A stretch of 64,000 nucleotides of DNA from Undibacterium paludis (GCF_022568815.1 NZ_JAKZHX010000012.1:186001-250000); one strand, 5' to 3'; counted from the stretch's first letter, positions 17,424-26,820 are shown. Numbers and translations are program-made. The notes: a model not told the origin generated them from the sequence alone.

Positions 17424-18404
17424 ATGAATAAGAAAATCAGTTACGGCATTGCTTTTGCCCTGTTGCTGGCGGCACCGTTTATTGTGTATCCAGTGTTTTT
17501 GATGAAGCTCTTGTGCTTCGCCCTGTTTGCCTGTGCTTTCAATTTGCTCATAGGCTTTACTGGTTTGCTGTCCTTCGGTCATGCAGCTTTCTTTGGTGCT
17601 GCCGGTTATATTGCTGGCTGGGCCTTGCGTGATGCCGGTTTGCCTACCGAGCTTGGCATCTTGCTTGGGGTAGGGGCGGCTGCGTTGATAGGCCTGGTCA
17701 TGGGTATGCTGGCGATACGCCGTCAGGGTATTTACTTCACCATGATCACGCTTGCGTTGGCGCAGATGCTGTATTTCGTCTTCCTGCAAGCCAAGTTCAC
17801 CGGTGGTGAAGATGGTCTGCAAGGCGTGCCGCGCGGTAAACTGCTTGGCATGCTGGACCTGGGTTCTGACCTGACGCTGTACTACTTTGTGTTGTTGATT
17901 GCGATTGCCGGATTTGCCCTGGTCATGCGCACCGTCCATTCCCCTTTTGGCCAGGTCCTGAAAGCCGTCAAGGAAAATGAACCACGTGCGGTTTCCCTGG
18001 GCTACGATGTGGACAAATACAAACTCATGGCCTTCGTGCTGTCTGCCGCCCTGGCAGGCCTGGCTGGCGCCACCAAGACCCTGGTACTGGGTTTTGAGAC
18101 GCTGACGGACGTTCACTGGTCCATGTCCGGCCTGGTGGTCCTGATGACCCTGGTGGGTGGTCTGGGCACGCTGGTGGGCCCTATCATCGGCGCCATCATC
18201 ATCATCGCGCTGGAAAACAAGCTCGGCGATCTCGGTAACCTGCTGGCGAACATCACGACGATAGAATGGTTCCGCACCATAGGTGATTCTGTCACCATCG
18301 TTACCGGCCTGATCTTCATCGTCTGCGTGCTGCTGTTCCGCCGCGGCATCGTCGGTGAACTGATAGCTTTTGTGGAACGGACTGGTAAAGCCCGGGCAGG
18401 TTAG
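17424..18404 (+). CDS. ABC transporter permease, LivM-like
   Basis: The 326-residue membrane protein is the second permease of the importer. Hallmarks are FNLLIGFTGLLSFGHAAFFGAAGYIAGW, MLAIRRQGIYFTMITLALAQMLYF, the coupling loop KAVKENEPRAVSLGYDV, and GGLGTLVGPIIGAIIIIALE. A rho-independent terminator closes the operon about 28 bases after the stop. The gene order ATPase, ATPase, binding protein, permease, permease is complete, so the transporter should be functional. Confidence 0.92.
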   Translation: MNKKISYGIAFALLLAAPFIVYPVFLMKLLCFALFACAFNLLIGFTGLLSFGHAAFFGAAGYIAGWALRDAGLPTELGILLGVGAAALIGLVMGMLAIRRQGIYFTMITLALAQMLYFVFLQAKFTGGEDGLQGVPRGKLLGMLDLGSDLTLYYFVLLIAIAGFALVMRTVHSPFGQVLKAVKENEPRAVSLGYDVDKYKLMAFVLSAALAGLAGATKTLVLGFETLTDVHWSMSGLVVLMTLVGGLGTLVGPIIGAIIIIALENKLGDLGNLLANITTIEWFRTIGDSVTIVTGLIFIVCVLLFRRGIVGELIAFVERTGKARAG

Positions 18405-18432
18405 TATTCTTGTCGCCTGGTTGATTAAAAGG

Positions 18433-18457
18433 ACCCTGCAACTTGCGGGGTTTTTTT
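18433..18457 (+). terminator. Rho-independent terminator of the ABC transporter operon
   Basis: ACCCTGCAA pairs with TTGCGGGGT (one G-T pair) and is followed by seven T residues. It lies just after the LivM-like stop codon. Confidence 0.8.
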
Positions 18458-18510
18458 ATGTCTGCTAAGTTGCTTGATATTGCACATTTTTTGTTTGCTG
18501 CCAGATCAGC

Positions 18511-18894
18511 ATGAAACCCAAGACACTACGAACACCTGCCATGCGGGACGCTGATTCCAGCGTGTGGGACAGGATCGCTTTTGCGATGCTCGGTGGTTTC
18601 ACAGGGGCTGCTTATGCAGGGCTCATCTGTCTGTTGATGTTTGGGTTGACGCATAAAGCGCATTTGGTGCTGATACCTTACACATCCTTAGTCTTTGCCT
18701 GCATGGGGGTTTTCTTTGGGAATATCATTGTCGAAGTTTTTTTGTGTCTGGTCTATGCCTTGTGGGGAATGCTGTTTGTCCTCAGCGAGGGCAGAGGCAG
18801 TTCGCCGACGAGCGATATCAACGCGCATTTGCGCTACTTTTTTCTGTTCGGTATTGGCTCTGGCCTGAGTTTTGCGTTGTACTTATGCACCTGA
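18511..18894 (+). CDS. Hypothetical membrane protein, 127 residues
   Basis: Not recognised. Three or four hydrophobic segments are visible: MLGGFTGAAYAGLICLLMFGL, LVLIPYTSLVFACMGVFFGNIIVEVFLCLVYALWGMLFVL, and YFFLFGIGSGLSFALYL at the C-terminus. The N-terminal 25 residues are polar. The arrangement suggests a small inner-membrane protein with no soluble domain. Its 3' end overlaps the convergent HEAT-like gene by about 12 bp, so both strands share the stop region. Function unknown. Confidence 0.6.
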   Translation: MKPKTLRTPAMRDADSSVWDRIAFAMLGGFTGAAYAGLICLLMFGLTHKAHLVLIPYTSLVFACMGVFFGNIIVEVFLCLVYALWGMLFVLSEGRGSSPTSDINAHLRYFFLFGIGSGLSFALYLCT

Positions 18895-19878
18895 GATCGA
18901 TGACTGTTTTACCGTCAACACGTCCAGCACCTGCCTTGCGCTGGTTTTGATTGCGGTATTTTCGCTGGCATTATTGATGACGCCGTTCAGCAACTGTTTC
19001 ACGGTGTCTGCATTGCTGCCTGACTGGGCGAGCGCGAAGATGGCCGACTGGCGGACGCTGGCTACAGGGTCATTGAGGGCTACGGAAAAATAATTGAGAC
19101 TGCCCTCGTTTTTATCCCATAGGGCCAGTTGTAATACGCTCTGGCTTCTGACAGCCGGGTCGGCGTTGTGCGTCAGGCTTTGCAGCTGGTTAATAATGGC
19201 GCTGCTGGTCTGCGCGTCAATGCTGTTCACTGCACCATTGTTGCTGATGCTGGCCGGGGTATCCGATGTTGCTGGCACAGGGGGCTTGAGGGCGGCCAGC
19301 GCCTGCAGGATGACGGCTGCCTGCTGATCATTATTGAGTGACAGGCGTACCAGTTGGCGTTCTTCCTGCGGGTTGAAATTGAGGTCGCGCAACATGACCA
19401 AGCCAGCCATTCTTTGATCGCTGTCTGCACTGGTGGCGAGTTGCCTGGACAAGGCAAATACTTCCCGGCTGCGTATGCTGACCAGCAGGCTTCGTATGAT
19501 TTCTTTGAGATGGGCCGATTTCTCGTTTTCATGCAGCATCAATAGTCTTGTCAGGTAGTAGGGATTTTCCTGGGCGAGTTTTCGTAACTGGTCCTGGGCG
19601 TCGCCGCCAGGGCTATTGGGGTCTGCTGGCAATATCACACGTGCCCACAACTGGTCGAACGGGTCAGGTTTTTCTGTCTCAGGGCTGCCAGCACCATTCC
19701 ACAAATTGGTGAACTGGGTCAGGGTATTTTTTGCAGGAACTGGCATGGCTGCCTGCACTTTTGTATCCGCTGCATCTGGCATTGGTGGCGGGACTGACCT
19801 GTCCTGGTCATGTGACATGATCATGCTGCCAAATAAAACCAGCGCGGGCAGGGGAAGCAGGAACAGAAATTTTTTCAT
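18883..19878 (-). CDS. Exported HEAT-repeat-like helical protein
   Basis: From the ATG at 19878 the product has 331 residues and a good signal peptide (MKKFLFLLPLPALVLFGSMI); a start 14 codons upstream would bury it, so I reject that one. After a polar linker the chain is built of alpha-helical repeats. The C-terminal part, DPAVRSQSVLQLALWDKNEG...DPVASVRQSAIFALAQSGS, is typical of HEAT/PBS-lyase-like repeats. Such proteins are scaffolds for protein contacts. No partner is visible: downstream is the convergent small membrane protein and upstream is a lipase gene on the same strand. Confidence 0.7.
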   Translation of the reverse strand: MKKFLFLLPLPALVLFGSMIMSHDQDRSVPPPMPDAADTKVQAAMPVPAKNTLTQFTNLWNGAGSPETEKPDPFDQLWARVILPADPNSPGGDAQDQLRKLAQENPYYLTRLLMLHENEKSAHLKEIIRSLLVSIRSREVFALSRQLATSADSDQRMAGLVMLRDLNFNPQEERQLVRLSLNNDQQAAVILQALAALKPPVPATSDTPASISNNGAVNSIDAQTSSAIINQLQSLTHNADPAVRSQSVLQLALWDKNEGSLNYFSVALNDPVASVRQSAIFALAQSGSNADTVKQLLNGVINNASENTAIKTSARQVLDVLTVKQSSISGA

Positions 19879-19987
19879 GGCTTTATCCAGGTAAGCCCTT
19901 GTCATTGGCAGGCATGGCAATGTTGCGTTGATAGCCTGTCAATATACAAGGGGCTTTTCATTTCATTTTAGACTGGCTCTGGCCGTG

Positions 19988-20689
19988 TCATTGGAACACC
20001 AGGCTGGCCTGGGTATAAGTCGTATAGTCCTTCAAACCAAAATGGCCGAGGGCAAAATCATACGTGGCATTCTGACCATCGATATTGCTGGTGTGCGAGC
20101 CATAGACATAGCAGCTGCCTATGCAGACAACTTCATCGATATAACTTTTGATCGAATACATCTTGCTGCCATAGCGCTTGTTTTTGACCGACAGTATCAA
20201 GGGACTGTCTATGGACAGGCCATTGCTGCCGCAGGTGGGTGTAAAGACGTTAAAGGGGTAGACACCGCATGACTCCAGCCCATGCTGGGCGCCGGCGATG
20301 CCGATGAAGGAATTGACGGACGTAGAGTAGGCCAGTTCATTGATTGCCTTCATCGCCAGGGTGACCCCCATGGAATGGCCGATGACATCGATCCTGCCTG
20401 TGCAGGATGCAGCCTTGGCTGCCTGCATTGATGCCTTGACCGGATTGGTGTTGGCAGCACTATGATCATTGATGGCAGGGTTGGTCTTGGAACCCCAGTT
20501 GGGACGGTAAAACTGGGCATCGGTATAACCCTGGCTTTTGAGAGTGCTGATGGTGGCGTTCCAGTCTGAAGGCGAACCGGCATTGCCGTGTACCAGTACC
20601 ACATTGTCGAGGCAGGCGGCCTGTGCTGTATAGGCCGTCAGGCTGAGGCCCATGGCGATCAGCACTCGTTTGAGTGTGTTGTGCAACAT
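19988..20689 (-). CDS. Secreted lipase/esterase, alpha/beta hydrolase fold
   Basis: The 233-residue enzyme begins with a signal peptide (MLHNTLKRVLIAMGLSLTAYTAQA). It has an oxyanion/strand segment NVVLVHGNAGSPSDWN, the nucleophile elbow GHSMG (about residue 105) and a likely catalytic Asp and His in the second half (SHTSNIDGQNATYDFALGHFGLKD). Length and order resemble small triacylglycerol lipases of the Bacillus LipA/EstA type. Five or more cysteines suggest disulfides, as expected outside the cytoplasm. The start is backed by GGAG eight bases upstream. Substrate class is inferred from the family. Confidence 0.8.
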   Translation of the reverse strand: MLHNTLKRVLIAMGLSLTAYTAQAACLDNVVLVHGNAGSPSDWNATISTLKSQGYTDAQFYRPNWGSKTNPAINDHSAANTNPVKASMQAAKAASCTGRIDVIGHSMGVTLAMKAINELAYSTSVNSFIGIAGAQHGLESCGVYPFNVFTPTCGSNGLSIDSPLILSVKNKRYGSKMYSIKSYIDEVVCIGSCYVYGSHTSNIDGQNATYDFALGHFGLKDYTTYTQASLVFQ

Positions 20690-20843
20690 GATGAAGTCTC
20701 CGTTGGTGTTTTTGATGTGATCCCTTGCGGTCTTATGCGCAGGAAAAAACAGGGTAGGAGCATGTCATGACGGACACCACTATCCGTTTGGGGAGTGGCG
20801 CTTTATCTGGTGATGGCTGCTTACGACGGGGAGGGTTTGTGAC

Positions 20844-21674
20844 TCAGCTTTTATATGAGGGCAGCAGCAGGCCGAGCTCATACGCCTTGGCGACGGCGTT
20901 CACTCGGTTGCGCACATCGAGTTTGGAGAAGATCTGGTCGATATGGTATTTGACGTTGACTTCGCTCAGGTCGAGGATGATGGCGATTTCCCAGTTGGTC
21001 TTGCCCTCATGTATCCAGTGCAGGATTTCTCTTTGCCGTTCACTGAGTACTTTATTGCTGAGCCCCGGTTTGACCGGGAATTCTTCTACCGTCGTCAGGG
21101 CGTGGGACAGGGCCAGATGAAGATGCGGTGTCAGCAGGTTGAGCAGATAGGCGTGCTGCTCGCTGACTTCGACAGGCAGGTTGATGAAGATGAAATAACT
21201 GGAAAAGCGCCCGCTCAGGTCAAGCATGCCGTGGGCAACGGTATTGTGCATTTTCTGCTTCTTGAACGAGGTCAGCCAGGCTGCCGGGAACGCATGATCA
21301 TCGCGCCCGGCCTGGAAGAAAACCGCTGCCTGAGTCTCACGCCATTTTTGCATGAGCGGGCTGTTTGCACGGCCTTTGCTGTCGAGCAGGGATTGGTAGT
21401 AATGATACGTTTCTATCGGGCAATTGAATTGCAGCAGTTTGTGCACATAGTTCCCCTGCGGGCTGACACCACCTACGCCGCAGACCATCATTTCATGAGG
21501 CAGGACTTCGTGCAGAATGCCCTGGACCAGGCAGCTGAAGTCGTCGGCATTACGCACCTCTGCGCAAGCCATGATGACAGGCAGTATGGCTGGTGCAGAT
21601 TGCTGATGCGCTGTGCTTGGCATGTCCGGTATGGCCTTCTGGGCTGGTACGCGATGGCAGGCAGGAGGTACCAT
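20844..21674 (-). CDS. LuxR-type transcriptional regulator, EpsA-like
   Basis: The 276-residue protein has a C-terminal LuxR/FixJ helix-turn-helix (residues about 212-270: LSERQREILHWIHEGKTNWEIAIILDLSEVNVKYHIDQI) and an N-terminal sensor-like domain of about 180 residues without a recognisable acyl-homoserine-lactone pocket. The size and texture resemble EpsA regulators near exopolysaccharide or PEP-CTERM export loci of betaproteobacteria, but no such locus is here. A start at the internal ATG 21623 is also possible. It lies 30 bp after the iron alcohol dehydrogenase gene on the same strand and may be co-transcribed with it. Confidence 0.75.
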   Translation of the reverse strand: MVPPACHRVPAQKAIPDMPSTAHQQSAPAILPVIMACAEVRNADDFSCLVQGILHEVLPHEMMVCGVGGVSPQGNYVHKLLQFNCPIETYHYYQSLLDSKGRANSPLMQKWRETQAAVFFQAGRDDHAFPAAWLTSFKKQKMHNTVAHGMLDLSGRFSSYFIFINLPVEVSEQHAYLLNLLTPHLHLALSHALTTVEEFPVKPGLSNKVLSERQREILHWIHEGKTNWEIAIILDLSEVNVKYHIDQIFSKLDVRNRVNAVAKAYELGLLLPSYKS

Positions 21675-21704
21675 TTCCCTGCCTGCTGCTCTTCATTGAT
21701 GGAG

Positions 21705-22862
21705 CTACAGGGCTGCTGCGTAAATTGCCCTTGCATCTTCCCTACTGACTTCCCGCGGGTTATTCCCCAGCAGACGTGTTTGCAACATGGCGTCACTGGC
21801 TAACTGGTCCAGGTCTTTTTCAGCGATGCCTACCTGGCTCAGACGGGTTTCTATGCCAACCCTGGTGGCAAGGTCTTCCATGGCCTTGATCATGGCAGTG
21901 CTGCGTGCCTCATCACTGCCCGTGGCTTGCGGGGCGATGATGCTGGCCAGTTCTGCGTACATCGTGGCAGCGTATGGTGCATTGAAGCGCAACACATGCG
22001 GCAAGACCAGGGAGTTCGACAAGCCATGCGGGACATGGAAGATACCGCCCACCGGATAGGCGAGGGCATGCACGGCGGCGCAGGGGGCGTTGGCAAAGGA
22101 TTGCCCGGCCAGCATGGCGCCGAGTAACATCGCCTGTCTGGCGGCCAGGTTGCTGCCATGGGTACAGGCTTCGTCAATGTTGTTCCACAGTAATTTCAAA
22201 GCCTGCACTGCCAGCATATCGGACAGTGGGTTTTTTTTGTGTTTGGTGGTGTAGGCCTCGATTGCATGCACCATGGCATCGATGCCGGTAGCGGCGGTCA
22301 CTTTAGCGGGCAGACCGACGGTGAGTTGTGCGTCAAGTATGGCGATGTCGGCATACAGCTGCGGCGCGACCACACCCATCTTGGTCGTTGCGCCGGTGGT
22401 AACGATGGAGATAGGCGTGACCTCAGAGCCTGTACCAGCCGTGGTCGGGATTTGTATCAATGGCAGGCGGTGGCCTTTGACATTGCCTATGCCATACATG
22501 GTGGACAGGCTTTGCTCGCTGCCGACCAGGATGGCGATCAGCTTGGCGACATCCATGGAGCTGCCGCCACCGAGACCAACCACCAGTTCAACTTGCAATT
22601 CACGGGCATTGGCGACTGCCTGCAGGACGACGGCTTCTGGTGGATCGGCAATCACGTCCGAGAAAATACTGACTTTGAGTTGTTCTGTTTCCAGGCTTTC
22701 TATGACAGGCTGTACCAGGCCGGTACGCATGAAGCCGGCATCAGTCACCAGCAGCACATGCCTGATGTTGGCATATTCCTGGCGAATGATCTTACCCAAG
22801 CGGGTGGCTGCACCGATTTGGCTGATCAGGCTGGGGACGGTTCTGAATTCAAAGTCATTCAT
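21705..22862 (-). CDS. Iron-containing (group III) alcohol dehydrogenase
   Basis: The 385-residue protein has the NAD-binding GGGSSMDVAKLIA (about residues 98-110), IPTTAGTGSEVTPISI, and the metal-binding region DAMVHAIEAYT plus HALAYPVGGIFHVPHG, which carries the histidines that hold the divalent cation. Family members reduce aldehydes or oxidise primary alcohols or diols. The substrate is not evident. The regulator gene follows on the same strand. The divergent TauE/SafE permease gene begins 261 bp upstream. Confidence 0.88.
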   Translation of the reverse strand: MNDFEFRTVPSLISQIGAATRLGKIIRQEYANIRHVLLVTDAGFMRTGLVQPVIESLETEQLKVSIFSDVIADPPEAVVLQAVANARELQVELVVGLGGGSSMDVAKLIAILVGSEQSLSTMYGIGNVKGHRLPLIQIPTTAGTGSEVTPISIVTTGATTKMGVVAPQLYADIAILDAQLTVGLPAKVTAATGIDAMVHAIEAYTTKHKKNPLSDMLAVQALKLLWNNIDEACTHGSNLAARQAMLLGAMLAGQSFANAPCAAVHALAYPVGGIFHVPHGLSNSLVLPHVLRFNAPYAATMYAELASIIAPQATGSDEARSTAMIKAMEDLATRVGIETRLSQVGIAEKDLDQLASDAMLQTRLLGNNPREVSREDARAIYAAAL

Positions 22863-23123
22863 CTTTCTCTCGTTTTCTCTGGGCTTATCGTGGATAAAAC
22901 TATACGTGAAAAAGGTTGTGCTGGCACAGTTCTCCTGTGTTGGTGTTGTCCATAGGGCGAACTTGAATTATTCACGTGAACTGTTATGGCCAACTCTGTA
23001 CCTTGCTAGCCTGTATTGGTTTCTGTATAAACTTATTGATTCTGTTCTCACTATATTCACTACACGCAGGGTCGTTTGCTTTGCGCAAAGACCTCATACT
23101 TTCTATCAGACTATTGGTTTCTT

Positions 23124-23882
23124 ATGGATATTGTTTTGCTTGGTTTAGCGGCTTTCTTCGCCGGGTTTGTTGATTCCATTGTAGGTGGCGGTGGCTTGAT
23201 ACAGGTGCCGGCACTGTTTTCATTCTTGCCGGGCACCGTACCTGCGACATTGTTGGGCACCAACAAGATGGCCAGTATCTGGGGTACAACGGTTGCTGCC
23301 GGTCGCTATCTGAAGATGGTCAGTCTGCGCTGGAGTATGGTGGTGCCTGCTGCCTTGATGGCTTTTTTGTTTTCTTTTGGCGGTTCTTATTTGGTGACGC
23401 ATATACCGCCCACTTATTTGCGCAAAGCCCTGCCTTTCATCTTGCTTGGTGTGGCCGTCTATACCTTCAAGAAGAAGGAGTTTGGCGCAGACAATAAACC
23501 GGTATTTTCCGGTTCCAAAGAGACCTATATGGCCATGCTGGTTGGTGCCGCCATAGGTTTTTATGACGGCTTCTTTGGTCCTGGTACCGGCAGCTTTTTC
23601 ATGTTTCTGTTTGTACGCATATTCGGTTACGACTTCCTACGGGCCACAGCCGCCGCAAAAGTCTTGAATGTCGCCTGTAATGCGGCGGCACTGATATGGT
23701 TTGGATACAGTGGACATGTGCTGTGGATGTTGGGCCTGACCATGGCCGTATGCGGTGTAGGCGGTTCCGTATTGGGTAGTCATTTGGCAATAAAGCATGG
23801 AACGTCTTTTGTCCGCAAGATGTTCCTGTGCGTGGTGGCAGCCTTGATCTGCAAGACAACTTACGACGCTTTCTTTAAATAA
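23124..23882 (+). CDS. TSUP (TauE/SafE) family membrane permease
   Basis: From the ATG at 23124 the product has 252 residues. An upstream in-frame start would add a polar 16-residue lead that does not fit the family. It has about seven or eight hydrophobic segments, the opening LGLAAFFAGFVDSIVGGGGLIQVPAL, and an internal duplicate GAAIGFYDGFFGPGTGSFFMFLF, the two-fold repeat typical of TSUP carriers. Members move sulfite, sulfoacetate or other small organosulfur or carboxylate anions. The substrate cannot be assigned. A terminator at 23918-23938 ends the gene. Confidence 0.85.
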   Translation: MDIVLLGLAAFFAGFVDSIVGGGGLIQVPALFSFLPGTVPATLLGTNKMASIWGTTVAAGRYLKMVSLRWSMVVPAALMAFLFSFGGSYLVTHIPPTYLRKALPFILLGVAVYTFKKKEFGADNKPVFSGSKETYMAMLVGAAIGFYDGFFGPGTGSFFMFLFVRIFGYDFLRATAAAKVLNVACNAAALIWFGYSGHVLWMLGLTMAVCGVGGSVLGSHLAIKHGTSFVRKMFLCVVAALICKTTYDAFFK

Positions 23883-23885
23883 AAC

Positions 23886-23901
23886 TGTTTCACGTGAAAC
23901 A
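23886..23901. promoter_or_regulatory. parS site (perfect 16-bp palindrome)
   Basis: TGTTTCACGTGAAACA is the canonical ParB-binding centromere sequence. It starts three bases after the TauE/SafE stop codon and 2.9 kb from parA. Confidence 0.93.
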
Positions 23902-23917
23902 TAGGGCAGGACAAAGG

Positions 23918-23938
23918 TGGAGCTTAGGCTCCATTTTT
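23918..23938 (+). terminator. Rho-independent terminator between two parS sites
   Basis: TGGAGC-TTAG-GCTCCA is followed by TTTTTG. It closes the TauE/SafE transcript and insulates mnmG. Confidence 0.8.
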
Positions 23939-23953
23939 GTTATCTAAAATATA

Positions 23954-23969
23954 TGTTTCACGTGAAACA
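23954..23969. promoter_or_regulatory. parS site (perfect 16-bp palindrome)
   Basis: A second perfect TGTTTCACGTGAAACA lies 68 bp from the first (centre to centre), in the gap before mnmG. Confidence 0.93.
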
Positions 23970-24001
23970 GTCATGCAAATAAAAAGAGAATCTTTGGTAC
24001 T

Positions 24002-24032
24002 TTAAAGTTTGCGGCGCAAAACAAACTATAAT
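24002..24032 (+). promoter_or_regulatory. Candidate sigma-70 promoter for mnmG
   Basis: A perfect -10 hexamer TATAAT at 24027-24032 lies 35 bases before the mnmG ATG. The only -35-like word, TTAAAG at 24002, gives a 19-base spacer, so the -35 is weak. Confidence 0.45.
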
Positions 24033-24067
24033 CGAGCCTCACATTCCTAGTTTCTCAGAAATCCACC

Positions 24068-26023
24068 ATGTTTTATCCTAAAGAATTCGATGTTATCGTC
24101 GTCGGTGGCGGTCACGCCGGTACCGAAGCTGCACTCGCCTCAGCGCGCATGGGGCAATCCACCCTCTTGCTTACCCATAATATAGAAACCCTGGGGCAGA
24201 TGTCCTGTAATCCATCCATCGGCGGCATAGGCAAGGGGCATCTGGTCAAAGAGGTTGATGCCATGGGTGGAGTCATGGCGATTGCCACCGATGAAGCTGG
24301 CATACAATTTCGCATACTGAATTCGTCCAAGGGGCCGGCGGTACGTGCCACTCGCGCCCAGGCTGACCGCATTTTGTACAAGCAGGCCATACGTAGTCGT
24401 CTGGAAAATCAACCTAATCTGTGGCTGTTCCAGCAGGCGGTTGATGATTTGCTGGTTGAAGGTAACCGTGTTGTCGGTGCTGTGACCCAGGTCGGCATAC
24501 GGTTTCGTGCCCGTGCAGTGGTGCTGACGGCGGGTACTTTCCTGGATGGGAAGATACATGTGGGCCTGAATAACTACTCGGCAGGCCGTGCCGGTGATCC
24601 GCCAGCGGTGTCCTTGTCAGCGCGCTTGAAAGAACTGGCGTTGCCGCAAGGTCGTCTGAAGACGGGTACGCCACCACGTATAGATGGCCGTAGCATCGAT
24701 TTTTCACAGATGCAGGAGCAACCGGGTGATCTTGATCCTGTGCCGGTATTCTCCTATATGGGTAATGCCAGCATGCATCCAAGGCAGTTGCCATGCTGGA
24801 TTACCCATACCAATGAGAAAACCCATGACATTATCCGTGCAGGTCTGGATCGCAGCCCGATGTATACCGGTGTCATCGAAGGAGTGGGGCCACGCTATTG
24901 CCCATCGATAGAAGACAAGATACACCGCTTTGCCAGCAAGGAATCGCACCAGATTTTCCTGGAGCCAGAAGGGCTGACCACCAATGAGTTCTATCCCAAC
25001 GGTATCTCTACCAGCCTGCCTTTTGATGTGCAGCTGGACCTGGTTCGTTCCATGCGTGGTATGGAAAGCGCCTACATCCTGCGCCCTGGCTATGCCATTG
25101 AATACGATTATTTTGACCCGCGCGGTTTGAAGTCCTCTCTGGAAACCCGCCAGATCGAAGGCCTGTTCTTCGCCGGGCAGATCAATGGTACGACAGGTTA
25201 CGAAGAAGCTGCCGCCCAGGGTATGCTCGCCGGCTTGAATGCTGCACTGAAAACCCAGGGCAAAGAAGCCTGGGTGCCACGTCGCGATGAGGCTTATCTA
25301 GGCGTGCTGGTCGATGACCTGATTACCAAGGGTGTGCAGGAGCCTTACCGTATGTTCACCAGCCGTGCGGAATTCCGTCTCAGCCTACGTGAAGATAATG
25401 CTGATATGCGCCTGACCGAGATAGGTCGTCAGCTTGGTTGTGTCAGCGATGCCCAATGGCAGCAATTTGAAGAAAAGCGTGAAAGTGTTTCACGTGAAAT
25501 GGAGAGGCTGCGCTCGACCTGGGTCAACCCGCGCATCCTCGCCGATGTGGAAGCCGAGCGTGTGGTTGGCAAGGCGCTGGAGCGTGAATATTCCCTGGCA
25601 GATTTGCTTCGCCGTCCGCAAGTGACTTATGACAGCCTCATGAGTCTGCAGGGTGTGGAAGGGCAGGAGCTGGCCGGGCCAGGTGTCACCGATCCACACG
25701 TGCGTGAGCAGGTTGAGATACAGGTCAAGTACGCCGGTTATATAGACAGGCAGGCGAGGGAGGTCGAGCGCCATGCCCATTATGAAAACCTCAAAATGCC
25801 AGTTGGTTTTGACTATATGGAAGTCAACGGGCTGTCGATTGAAGTCAGGCAAAAGCTCAACAAGCACCAGCCTGAAAGCCTGGGTCAGTGTGGCCGTATT
25901 TCTGGCGTGACGCCTGCGGCGATTTCCCTGCTGCTCGTGCATTTGAAGAAGCGCGGTTTCAAAGAGTTTATGGCGCATGCAGATGAAGTGGCTGAGGCAA
26001 GCGCCACAAGCCATGCAGATTGA
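24068..26023 (+). CDS. mnmG: tRNA uridine-5-carboxymethylaminomethyl modification enzyme MnmG (GidA)
   Basis: The 651-residue protein is full length. With MnmE it builds the cmnm5 side chain on U34 of certain tRNAs, using FAD, NADH and methylene-tetrahydrofolate. Seen are the dinucleotide-binding [21 protein letters not shown] (residues 9-29), [20 protein letters not shown] with a conserved cysteine, [27 protein letters not shown], and the C-terminal [16 protein letters not shown] and [12 protein letters not shown]. It heads the mnmG-rsmG-parA-parB block. Its stop codon TGA is the first three bases of a parS-like site, and another parS-like site lies inside the gene. Confidence 0.97.
   Translation: MFYPKEFDVIVVGGGHAGTEAALASARMGQSTLLLTHNIETLGQMSCNPSIGGIGKGHLVKEVDAMGGVMAIATDEAGIQFRILNSSKGPAVRATRAQADRILYKQAIRSRLENQPNLWLFQQAVDDLLVEGNRVVGAVTQVGIRFRARAVVLTAGTFLDGKIHVGLNNYSAGRAGDPPAVSLSARLKELALPQGRLKTGTPPRIDGRSIDFSQMQEQPGDLDPVPVFSYMGNASMHPRQLPCWITHTNEKTHDIIRAGLDRSPMYTGVIEGVGPRYCPSIEDKIHRFASKESHQIFLEPEGLTTNEFYPNGISTSLPFDVQLDLVRSMRGMESAYILRPGYAIEYDYFDPRGLKSSLETRQIEGLFFAGQINGTTGYEEAAAQGMLAGLNAALKTQGKEAWVPRRDEAYLGVLVDDLITKGVQEPYRMFTSRAEFRLSLREDNADMRLTEIGRQLGCVSDAQWQQFEEKRESVSREMERLRSTWVNPRILADVEAERVVGKALEREYSLADLLRRPQVTYDSLMSLQGVEGQELAGPGVTDPHVREQVEIQVKYAGYIDRQAREVERHAHYENLKMPVGFDYMEVNGLSIEVRQKLNKHQPESLGQCGRISGVTPAAISLLLVHLKKRGFKEFMAHADEVAEASATSHAD
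25486..25501. promoter_or_regulatory. parS-like site inside mnmG
   Basis: TGTTTCACGTGAAATG matches the 16-bp parS consensus at 14 positions, with mismatches only in the last two. It is placed in frame as codons for S-V-S-R-E-M. Confidence 0.7.
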
Positions 26024-26036
26024 TTCACGTGGAACA
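26021..26036. promoter_or_regulatory. parS-like site that includes the mnmG stop codon
   Basis: TGATTCACGTGGAACA matches parS at 14 of 16 positions, keeping the central TTCACGTG. The first three bases are the mnmG TGA. The same 16-mer occurs again at 26155. Confidence 0.7.
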
Positions 26037-26153
26037 TCAAACAGCAGGTGTGCTTTGCAATGCCTTGGTATCGACATGTCTGCAAGCTCAAGAAATGAAA
26101 ACGAAGAATAAAACTGAAATGAAAAACAAGAAGCTAATCGAGGGCCTGACCAT

Positions 26154-26804
26154 ATGATTCACGTGGAACAAGCACAGTTAAGAGCGATGCTGGCGAGTGG
26201 TGTCGAGGAATTGGCATTGGATTTAAATAATGATCAAATTGATAATATGATTGCATATTTGGCATTATTGTCAAAATGGAACTCTGTTTATAACCTGACG
26301 GCTATCCGCGACCCCAGAGAAATGGTCAAGCAACATTTGCTGGATTCGCTTTCTGCGGCACCAGCATTCAAGGATGCAAAAAATATACTGGATGTGGGTG
26401 CCGGTGGTGGTTTGCCCGGTATGATGCTCGCCATTACTTATCCACAGGCAAAAGTGTCGATGATAGATACAGTCAGCAAGAAGACGGCATTTTTGACCCA
26501 GGCCAAGACGGAACTGGGTTTAAAAAACGTCACCGTGCACACGGGCAGGGTAGAAGCCTTGCAGGTCAAAGATGCCTTTGATGTCATTACCTCACGTGCA
26601 TTTTCTGAGTTGGCCAACTTCGTTAACTGGTCTGGGCATTTGCTGGCAGAAGGTGGGCAATTCATCGCCATGAAAGGCGTGCAATCTCAACAAGAGATGG
26701 ATAATCTGCCCGCTGGCTGGCATGTGGATAGGTTGCAAGCCTTGACAGTACCCGGCCTGCAGGCAGAACGTCACCTCGTCTTTATCAAGAAAACCCTGGC
26801 CTGA
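26154..26804 (+). CDS. rsmG: 16S rRNA (guanine-527-N7)-methyltransferase RsmG (GidB)
   Basis: The 216-residue protein methylates G527 (E. coli numbering) of 16S rRNA; its loss in other bacteria gives low-level streptomycin resistance. Visible are KWNSVYNLTAIRDPREMVKQHLLDSL, the SAM-site LDVGAGGGLPGMMLAI (about residues 79-95), and the ending segment ITSRAFSELANFVNWSGHLLAEGGQFIAMKG. The start is unusual: ATG ATT CAC GTG GAA CA is itself a parS-like site, so the first codons (M-I-H-V-E-Q) are shared with a ParB-binding sequence. It is the second gene of the mnmG-rsmG-parA-parB block. Confidence 0.95.
   Translation: MIHVEQAQLRAMLASGVEELALDLNNDQIDNMIAYLALLSKWNSVYNLTAIRDPREMVKQHLLDSLSAAPAFKDAKNILDVGAGGGLPGMMLAITYPQAKVSMIDTVSKKTAFLTQAKTELGLKNVTVHTGRVEALQVKDAFDVITSRAFSELANFVNWSGHLLAEGGQFIAMKGVQSQQEMDNLPAGWHVDRLQALTVPGLQAERHLVFIKKTLA
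26155..26170. promoter_or_regulatory. parS-like site overlapping the rsmG start codon
   Basis: TGATTCACGTGGAACA, identical to the site at 26021, begins with the second base of the rsmG ATG. ParB bound here could interfere with rsmG and downstream parAB transcription. Confidence 0.7.
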
Positions 26805-26820
26805 TCTCACGGAAACCTTT

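Noticed and set aside
22966-22981. TTCACGTGAA core upstream of the TauE/SafE gene
   Set aside because: Only the inner 10 bases match parS; five or more outer positions differ, so I do not count it as a site.
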